Made by a program: the position numbers and the translations under genes. From NCBI GenBank assembly GCA_902475375.1, contig CABRZC010000005.1:1-46108 (forward strand): 46,108 nucleotides of DNA. Direction: 5' to 3'. Under the pieces are notes generated by a model. The model was not told the origin of the DNA. It saw only the letters and a program-made list of their open reading frames with translations, and searched no databases. Source of the stretch: an uncultured Collinsella sp. GTDB lineage: Bacteria > Actinomycetota > Coriobacteriia > Coriobacteriales > Coriobacteriaceae. This document shows positions 41,129 through 46,108 of this stretch, piece by piece; position 1 is the stretch's first letter; every line of letters begins with the position of its first letter.

Positions 41129-42157
41129 ATGGCAGACAATAACGAGCGCACTCCGCTGCTGAAGGTCGAGCACCTCTCTAAGGAGTTCCCCGCTGAGTCC
41201 GGCATGTTCGCCAAGCGTTTTTCCAAGCGCGTCGTCTCTGCTGTAAACGACATCTCTTTTGAGATTTATCCGGGCGAGACCTTTGGTCTGGTTGGTGAGT
41301 CTGGTTGCGGTAAGTCCACGACGGGCCGCACCATTATGCGCTTGACCAAGCCGACTGCCGGTAAGGTGTTCTTCCAGGGCAAAGATGTTGCCGAGATGAG
41401 CAAGCATGAGATCAAGGACATGCGTCGCGAGATGCAGTTTATCTTCCAGGATCCCTATGCTTCGCTCAATCCTCGTATGACCATCGGCGAGATTGTCTCC
41501 GAGCCCATGACCATTCACGGCGTGGGCACCAAAGAGGAGCGCATTGAGCGTGTCCGCGAGCTTCTCGACGTCGTTGGACTGAACCCCGAGCACATCAACC
41601 GCTATCCGCATGAGTTCTCCGGCGGTCAGCGTCAGCGTGTCGGCATTGCTCGCGCATTTGCGCTGAAGCCCAAGCTGATTATCTGCGACGAGCCGGTTTC
41701 CGCTCTGGATGTGTCCATTCAGGCCCAGGTTCTGAACCTGCTCAAGGAACTCCAGGACAAGTTTGGTACCGCATATCTGTTTATCGCCCACGACCTGTCC
41801 GTCGTGCAGCACATCTCCGATCGCGTTGCCGTTATGTATCTGGGTAAGATGGTCGAGGTTTCGGACTGGAAGACGCTCTATAGTGAGCCTCACCATCCGT
41901 ACACGCAGTCGCTGCTGTCTGCCGTTCCGGTTCCCGATCCGGATATCCAGAAGACCCGTAAGCGCATCATCCTCGCCGGCGATCCGCCGTCACCGCTGGA
42001 TCCGCCGACCGGTTGCCGTTTCCACACCCGCTGCCCAATCGCGCAGAGCATCTGCTCTGAGAAACTTCCCGAGTTTAAGGAAGTAGCACCGGGTCACTGC
42101 TGCGCCTGCCACTTCGCCGAGCCGTTCCCGATCAAGGAATCGCATATCGACCTGTAG
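41129..42157 (+). CDS. oppF: Oligopeptide ABC transporter ATPase OppF
   Basis: A 342-residue ATPase: Walker A GESGCGKSTTGRT, Q-loop IFQDPYASLNPRM, signature FSGGQRQRVGIA, Walker B LIICDEPVS, AHDLSVV, and a C-terminal module with GCRFHTRCPIAQSIC and CCAC. It starts directly after the oppD stop, with its ribosome site GGGAGGCGAGG inside oppD. Confidence 0.96.
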   Translation: MADNNERTPLLKVEHLSKEFPAESGMFAKRFSKRVVSAVNDISFEIYPGETFGLVGESGCGKSTTGRTIMRLTKPTAGKVFFQGKDVAEMSKHEIKDMRREMQFIFQDPYASLNPRMTIGEIVSEPMTIHGVGTKEERIERVRELLDVVGLNPEHINRYPHEFSGGQRQRVGIARAFALKPKLIICDEPVSALDVSIQAQVLNLLKELQDKFGTAYLFIAHDLSVVQHISDRVAVMYLGKMVEVSDWKTLYSEPHHPYTQSLLSAVPVPDPDIQKTRKRIILAGDPPSPLDPPTGCRFHTRCPIAQSICSEKLPEFKEVAPGHCCACHFAEPFPIKESHIDL

Positions 42158-42246
42158 TCGGTTGTTTGTCCGGGCCCGCCCTGGTGTTACTCGGCAGGGG
42201 GAGTGCGATTCCCTGATCGCTCACTTTATCTAATAAGAATTTGAGT

Positions 42247-42301
42247 GAGGCCGGAGCTTTAGCTCCGGCCTCCCCATATAAGGGCTCGGCAAAGCCGAGC
42301 C
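42247..42301 (+). terminator. Two tandem perfect hairpins after oppF
   Basis: An 11-bp stem (GAGGCCGGAGC at 42247-42257 with 42262-42272) and an 8-bp stem (GGCTCGGC at 42283-42290 with 42294-42301) with very short loops (TTTA, AAA). There is no clear T tract; they probably act together as the 3' end of the opp transcript. Confidence 0.6.
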
Positions 42302-42361
42302 ACTAAATTTATATCAGCCCCAGAACATGTTCGAGAACGGTGTCTGGAGTACGTGCCCCTA

Positions 42362-42486
42362 GGGCAGGAATGAGGTTGCTTTCCAACGCATTCCGCAGGG
42401 GGCGACATTATTTTGTAGCGCGAAGCGCGGATCAAAATAATGCCGCATGCCCGAGGACGCGTTGGAAAGCAACCTCATTCCTGCCC
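42362..42486. repeat. 125-base palindrome with 28-bp perfect arms
   Basis: The outer arms (42362-42389 and 42459-42486) are perfectly complementary over 28 bases. Inside are a perfect 10-bp pair (CATTATTTTG at 42406-42415 with 42433-42442) and an apical GCGC-GAA-GCGC stem. No coding frame fits and no direct target duplication is obvious at the edges. It is the third long palindrome in the window and could be a non-autonomous mobile element or a structured RNA. Confidence 0.9.
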
Positions 42487-42526
42487 GAACAGGTCAGTTT
42501 ACCTGCGCATTTACAAATTCGTAAAC

Positions 42527-42573
42527 TTTTTTCAAAAAAGTGCTTGCACAGCTCTCGAATCATAGGTTATTAT
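42527..42573 (+). promoter_or_regulatory. Promoter of tRNA-Leu
   Basis: TTGCAC (42544-42549) and TATTAT (42568-42573) are 18 bases apart. A T6-C-A6 block (42527-42539) followed by GTGC precedes the -35 and looks like an UP element; the same arrangement occurs before tRNA-Gly. Confidence 0.75.
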
Positions 42574-42630
42574 CTTCCTCGTTGAACGCGCGGGTCCAAC
42601 AAAGCGAACTGCGAATCAACAACATAGCAT

Positions 42631-42720
42631 GTCGGAGTGGCGGAATTGGCAGACGCGCTAGCTTGAGGTGCTAGTGACCGCTTTTTGGTCATGCGGGTTC
42701 AAGTCCCGCCTCCGACACCA
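42631..42720 (+). tRNA. tRNA-Leu (anticodon GAG)
   Basis: A 90-base class II tRNA with encoded CCA. The acceptor GTCGGAG pairs with CTCCGAC; the anticodon stem CTAGC/GCTAG holds the loop TTGAGGT, so the anticodon is GAG (42665-42667) and reads CUC/CUU. A long variable arm (GACCGCTTTTTGGTC) and the T arm GCGGG-TTCAAGT-CCCGC complete it. Confidence 0.97.
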
Positions 42721-42731
42721 TCGCATTTGAG

Positions 42732-42753
42732 AAGCCTCTTCGGAGGCTTTTTT
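42732..42753 (+). terminator. Terminator of tRNA-Leu
   Basis: Perfect 7-bp stem (AAGCCTC at 42732-42738 with 42743-42749) on a TTCG tetraloop followed by a T tract to 42753. Confidence 0.88.
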
Positions 42754-42779
42754 GTTACCGATAGACGGTGGGGTTCACG

Positions 42780-45125
42780 ATGGAAACGCTTGAGCGCAAT
42801 GAGTGGGCAGACGTTGCCCAATTGGTCGAGATCACGAGCGATGCTGTCATTATCTGCGAGCTCGACGGAACCATTCTGCATGTGAATAATCGCTTGCTCG
42901 ACTTGATGTGCGAGGAGCGGTCCGATGTGATCAACGGGGATGTTAAAGACCTCTTGTATTCGTCGGCATTTGAACGCGCGACAGAGCATCGTCTTCCTTT
43001 TGAGACCAATGGAACAAAGAGCGAATTGATGCTCAAGTTAAGTGACGGATCCTTTATTCCCGTCCTGGTTTGTGCCGGCTCGGTTACGCCGCCTCGAATC
43101 TTTGGCCGCCGTGCGCCGCGCGTCCTGGTGGCGCTCCATAGCATCGAAGAACAGTATTCGCATGACCGTCAGCTCAAGCGTGCGCTTTCGGAGCTTAGAG
43201 TGGCGAATAAGCGTCTCTCTGGCACGCTCTCGGTCATTATGAGTACGGTGGGCTCCGATGAGCTGCCCAGTTTGCTTGATATCGTTTTGAACCAGCTTGT
43301 AGGAACCCTCGACGCCTCGGGTGCTGCCATCTATTTTTCTGAGAGCGGCGGTTTTAAGCTTCGCGGTGTTTCCAAGGAGCTACATGACAGCTACCTGCCC
43401 GAGTTTTTGCCGTATGGCGCTGGCATTCCGACGTATGTTCTTCGCGAGTCGCGCGCCTGTCGCTTGTCGATTCAACAGGACCTTGAGGGCGATAGGGCCG
43501 CCTCGGGTATGTTCATGGACCTGGACAATCGTTCTAAGCACCTGTTGCGTGTGCAGGATATGCCTCCGTATCGCAGCGAGATCTGTCTTCCCGTGTTTTA
43601 CGGTACGCAGGTCCTTGGCGTGCTGGAAGTTGGTTGGAAGCGTCCTCAGGCACCGCTCGCCTATGACGTTAACGTACTCGAGGTCATTTGCGATTACCTG
43701 TCTATCCAGCTGGTCGGCATGGCATCGAGCCTTCGCTCTCGTCGCACGGCCGAGCTTGGCCGCTCGCTCAATGTCTTACGTGATGAGTTGTTTACCTTTC
43801 TAGACGATTCCGCCGCGGCTACCCAGGCGGTATCGTCCGAGATTTGCAATATGCTTAACTGCCATTTTTGCCCTGTTGAGTATGACGCCAGTCTGGATTC
43901 CTACGTCATAGATTTTGAAGGCGGCAGTCGCGTTGCTTTGCCGGACGATCCCGAGAAGCTTTTCTTTTCCACGACGGCGCCAGCGGCACGTCTGGGGGCT
44001 GCCCCTGATGGCTTTGAGGCATCTGTTTTGGGCGGCACGAGTGCCGAGGACCTTAAACACGTCCGTATAACTCGCGTTGACGAATCGATGCCTATGGGAG
44101 GCTGGCTTAGAGCGCATGGCCTGCCTTGCCAGGGTCTCTACGTCGACGCCGGCATCGAGGCGGGGCGCCCACGCCCTGAGGGCGATGGCAAGCACAGTAA
44201 CGACGCAATCGTTCCTGCTTCTGTTGCGAAGGGGCCGACGACGCGTGCGCTGCTGCTTCGTGATGGCAGCCAAGAGCCGATTGATGACCTTGAATATGAC
44301 TACTTGGTGCACTTGGCCCATGACTTTGAACTGATCTATGAAGGCGAATCTCAAAAGCGTGAGGAGCGCCATATCGCTCAGACCCTCCAGATTGGCATGA
44401 GAAATTCACTGGGGGATGTTCCGGGAATCGCCGCCGATTCGGTGTACCTGTCGGCCACGAACTCGGCGTTGGTCGGCGGCGATTTCTATACGCTCATCCG
44501 TCTTCCCGACGATTGCGCCGTCATGATTCTGGGCGATGTGTCTGGCAAAGGCATTGAGGCTGCATCGATGTCCGCACTCGTCAAGACGGCCCTGACGGCA
44601 TATGCCTGGGAGGGCGCTGGACCGGCCCGCATGGCACGCTCCCTTAACAGCATGCTTATGGGCTTTTCGAGGGTCGAGACGTTCGTGACGGCCTTTATCG
44701 CCAAGATTGACCTTAAAGCCGGACGCGCAACGTATTGTTCGGCGGGCCATCCTCCGACCATGGTCATCAGGCCAGAGTCGATGCCGCTGGGTGGCGGCGA
44801 GGCTCGTGGGGGAGAGGTCGAGCTGCTTGGATGCCAATCGGGGGTAATCGGTGCCTTTGAGAGCATGGTGTACGAGACAGGCGTGTTTACGTTCGCTCCT
44901 GGTGACATGCTATTTATGTACACCGACGGAACAATCGAAGCACGTGACCGCTCGGGTGCTTTTTTTGGCGAGCAGCGCCTTCGTGACCTTCTGCTCTCTG
45001 TCTCGGGTGAGGGCGTATCGGGAATCTGCGGCAAGGTCTTGGGCGAGCTCGACCGATTTACCGAATCGGCGCTGGACGATGACATTGCATTGGTGTCCCT
45101 TGAGTTTTTACGGGGTCGTTCATAG
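42780..45125 (+). CDS. PAS/GAF-sensing SpoIIE-type PP2C phosphatase
   Basis: A 781-residue cytoplasmic protein with no membrane helix. Residues 10-125 resemble a PAS domain (ITSDAVIICELDGTILHVNNR), 145-315 a GAF domain (LPSLLDIVLNQL, SEICLPVFYGTQVLGVLEVG), 330-515 a second, weaker GAF-like region, and 550-776 a PPM/SpoIIE phosphatase with metal ligands Asp568 (VGGDFY), Asp586 (GDVSGKG), Asp715 (YTDGTIEA) and Asp767/768 (DDDIALV). Such RsbU/RsbP-type enzymes dephosphorylate a STAS anti-anti-sigma factor on receipt of a signal. The following gene encodes exactly such a STAS domain, fused to its kinase. The ATG at 42780 has GGTGGGG at good spacing; a GTG at 42768 is an alternative. The ligand of the PAS/GAF part is unknown. 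Confidence 0.88.
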   Translation: METLERNEWADVAQLVEITSDAVIICELDGTILHVNNRLLDLMCEERSDVINGDVKDLLYSSAFERATEHRLPFETNGTKSELMLKLSDGSFIPVLVCAGSVTPPRIFGRRAPRVLVALHSIEEQYSHDRQLKRALSELRVANKRLSGTLSVIMSTVGSDELPSLLDIVLNQLVGTLDASGAAIYFSESGGFKLRGVSKELHDSYLPEFLPYGAGIPTYVLRESRACRLSIQQDLEGDRAASGMFMDLDNRSKHLLRVQDMPPYRSEICLPVFYGTQVLGVLEVGWKRPQAPLAYDVNVLEVICDYLSIQLVGMASSLRSRRTAELGRSLNVLRDELFTFLDDSAAATQAVSSEICNMLNCHFCPVEYDASLDSYVIDFEGGSRVALPDDPEKLFFSTTAPAARLGAAPDGFEASVLGGTSAEDLKHVRITRVDESMPMGGWLRAHGLPCQGLYVDAGIEAGRPRPEGDGKHSNDAIVPASVAKGPTTRALLLRDGSQEPIDDLEYDYLVHLAHDFELIYEGESQKREERHIAQTLQIGMRNSLGDVPGIAADSVYLSATNSALVGGDFYTLIRLPDDCAVMILGDVSGKGIEAASMSALVKTALTAYAWEGAGPARMARSLNSMLMGFSRVETFVTAFIAKIDLKAGRATYCSAGHPPTMVIRPESMPLGGGEARGGEVELLGCQSGVIGAFESMVYETGVFTFAPGDMLFMYTDGTIEARDRSGAFFGEQRLRDLLLSVSGEGVSGICGKVLGELDRFTESALDDDIALVSLEFLRGRS

Positions 45126-45203
45126 ACGACGCTGGGCGGGCTGAATCCGTACGGTTGGGGAAACGAATGCATCGAGTGGGCTTTTTTGGGGAACCATAGT
45201 CGT

Positions 45204-45950
45204 ATGAATGAGTGGAATGACATAGCGGTTTTGACGCCACCAGGCGATATCGACATCGCCACGGTGCCTGCGCTGCGTCGGCGGTTGGATGCTTTGATTG
45301 GCCGCGGCGTGCGTCGTGTCGTCATCAACTGTCAGGCTGTTAGCTTTATCGATTCGACGGGCTTGGCATTCCTGCTTACGCGCGCTCGTGAGCTCATGAG
45401 GCGAGAAGGCCTGCTCTCGCTCGTCAATGCATCGGGTGAAGTTGTTCGCTTTTTGGAGATTGCTCGTCTTGTCGATATTCTTCATGTCGCGGGGCCGACA
45501 CGGGAGCCTATTCCCGCCATTCCGGTGGGGGAGCTGCCTCGCTGGAGTAAGAGCGTCGAGGTCCGTCAGGGTATCGAGAATCTTCCATACTACCGACATC
45601 GCATCGCCGAACTCCTTGAATCGCTTCCGTTGCGCCGTGACGAGCGCTACGATGTCGCATTGGCGTCGGGGGAGGCGCTGGGTAATGCCTATGACCATGC
45701 GGGCGGTATCGGGTGCGTCCTGACGGTTCAGGCCTATGGCGATCGCGTTGTGGTTGAGGTGCTTGATCGAGGTGCCGGCTATTCTATCGATGAAACGAGC
45801 GAACCGGTCGCATCAGAGGAGCGCGGCCGTGGTATCAAGCTTATGCGTATGCTCGTCGATAACGTGGAGGTTGCTCGTCGTACGGACGGCGCCGGCACGC
45901 GCGTGCAGATGGTGAAGCTGTTTAGCGGAGCGCTGGAGTCGTGTGCCTAG
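45204..45950 (+). CDS. STAS antagonist fused to an RsbW/SpoIIAB-like ATPase domain
   Basis: A 248-residue protein with two halves. Residues 1-100 are a STAS domain (TPPGDIDIATVPALRRRLD, INCQAVSFIDSTGLAFLL) with the phosphoacceptor at Ser51. Residues 120-242 are a GHKL ATPase like SpoIIAB/RsbW: N-box SGEALGNAYDHA (Glu157, Asn161), G1 DRGAGYS (Asp188), G2 GRGIKLM (208-214). In known partner switches the kinase phosphorylates a separate STAS protein and sequesters a sigma factor; here both are in one chain. The phosphatase gene upstream would reset Ser51. No sigma factor is encoded within the window. The ATG at 45204 is chosen; an in-frame TTG at 45186 lacks support. Ribosome site is weak (GGGGAA). 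Confidence 0.87.
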   Translation: MNEWNDIAVLTPPGDIDIATVPALRRRLDALIGRGVRRVVINCQAVSFIDSTGLAFLLTRARELMRREGLLSLVNASGEVVRFLEIARLVDILHVAGPTREPIPAIPVGELPRWSKSVEVRQGIENLPYYRHRIAELLESLPLRRDERYDVALASGEALGNAYDHAGGIGCVLTVQAYGDRVVVEVLDRGAGYSIDETSEPVASEERGRGIKLMRMLVDNVEVARRTDGAGTRVQMVKLFSGALESCA

Positions 45951-45997
45951 CCAATCGCTTTAGCGCGTTTAGCTACTACGAACATGCGGCAGACAAG

Positions 45998-46043
45998 TTT
46001 TTTGAAAAAAGTACTTGCGTCTTTTGGACAACTCGCGTAAATT
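45998..46043 (+). promoter_or_regulatory. Promoter of tRNA-Gly
   Basis: TTGCGT (46015-46020) and TAAATT (46038-46043) with a 17-base spacer. T6-G-A6 (45998-46010) precedes the -35 exactly as at the tRNA-Leu promoter. Confidence 0.75.
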
Positions 46044-46055
46044 AATAACCCGCAA

Positions 46056-46108
46056 GCGGACATGGCTCAGTTGGTAGAGCACAACCTTGCCAAGGTTGGG
46101 GTCGCGGG
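46056..46108 (+). tRNA. tRNA-Gly (anticodon GCC), cut by the window end
   Basis: The first 53 bases of a tRNA: acceptor GCGGACA, D arm GCTC-AGTTGGTA-GAGC, anticodon stem CAACC/GGTTG with loop TTGCCAA, so anticodon GCC (46089-46091). The window ends inside the T arm. Confidence 0.93.

Noticed and set aside
42325..42334. GAACATGTTC palindrome as a second SOS box
   Set aside because: The half-sites are two bases apart instead of four, and there is no gene start nearby that would be controlled.
42340..42585. Small plus-strand frame across the 125-base palindrome
   Set aside because: It reads through both arms of the inverted repeat and the T6/A6 promoter element of tRNA-Leu, so it is not a gene.
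45126..45203. A stress-sigma-type promoter (GTTT/GGGTAT-like) before the STAS-kinase gene
   Set aside because: GGTT and GGGGAA fragments are present but not at the right spacing; no acceptable match.

Overview
The window reads as chromosomal DNA of a high-GC Gram-positive gut anaerobe, most likely Collinsella or a close relative in the Coriobacteriia. I infer this from gene content and protein style (rapZ-whiA next to a gap-pgk-tpiA-gpmI-secG block, lipoprotein binding proteins, tRNA genes with encoded CCA, GC-rich third codon positions); no 16S rRNA gene is present to prove it. Almost every base is accounted for by 33 intact protein genes, one complete and one truncated tRNA gene and short structured intergenic regions. 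I see no transposase, phage gene, integrase or CRISPR array.

Region 1 (1-17.9 kb) is housekeeping. A short unassigned 5' end with a strong terminator is followed by coaE, a lytic transglycosylase and uvrB on the plus strand. A minus-strand block follows: an LTA-synthase-like membrane phosphotransferase, an Mrp/ApbC Fe-S carrier, a BaiN/HI0933-type flavoprotein and a COG2509-type flavoprotein. uvrA, a YbaK-type deacylase, murJ and uvrC return to the plus strand, so all three UvrABC excision-repair proteins are encoded within 16.5 kb. MurJ carries an unusual acidic cytoplasmic extension of about 250 residues with three ETAV(F/Y)L repeats.

Region 2 (17.9-28.7 kb) looks like a sialic-acid (N-acetylneuraminate) uptake and breakdown island. 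It begins with a long structured leader. A family-5 ABC transporter follows: lipoprotein, permease, a permease-ATPase fusion and a second ATPase. Two acetylxylan-esterase-like alpha/beta hydrolases come next, the second lacking its nucleophile serine, and then a NanA-like lyase, a ROK kinase (NanK-like) and NanE. The logic would be import, O-deacetylation, cleavage to ManNAc plus pyruvate, phosphorylation, and epimerisation to GlcNAc-6-P. Two very long imperfect palindromes sit between nanA, nanK and nanE.

Region 3 (28.7-36 kb) is rapZ-whiA (with no yvcK between them) followed by the lower-glycolysis cluster gap-pgk-tpiA-gpmI and secG. Region 4 (36.2-42.2 kb) is a complete conventional oligopeptide transporter, oppABCDF. 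Region 5 (42.2-46.1 kb) starts with about 470 bases of non-coding DNA full of hairpins, including a 125-nt palindrome, then tRNA-Leu(GAG), a PAS/GAF/SpoIIE-type PP2C phosphatase, a single protein that fuses a STAS antagonist to an RsbW-like kinase domain, and a truncated tRNA-Gly(GCC).

The most unusual items are the phosphatase plus STAS-kinase fusion, which makes a two-gene partner switch with no sigma factor nearby; the ETAVFL repeats on MurJ; the pseudo-esterase; and the family of long palindromes. All functional statements are from reading the sequence; no database search was run.
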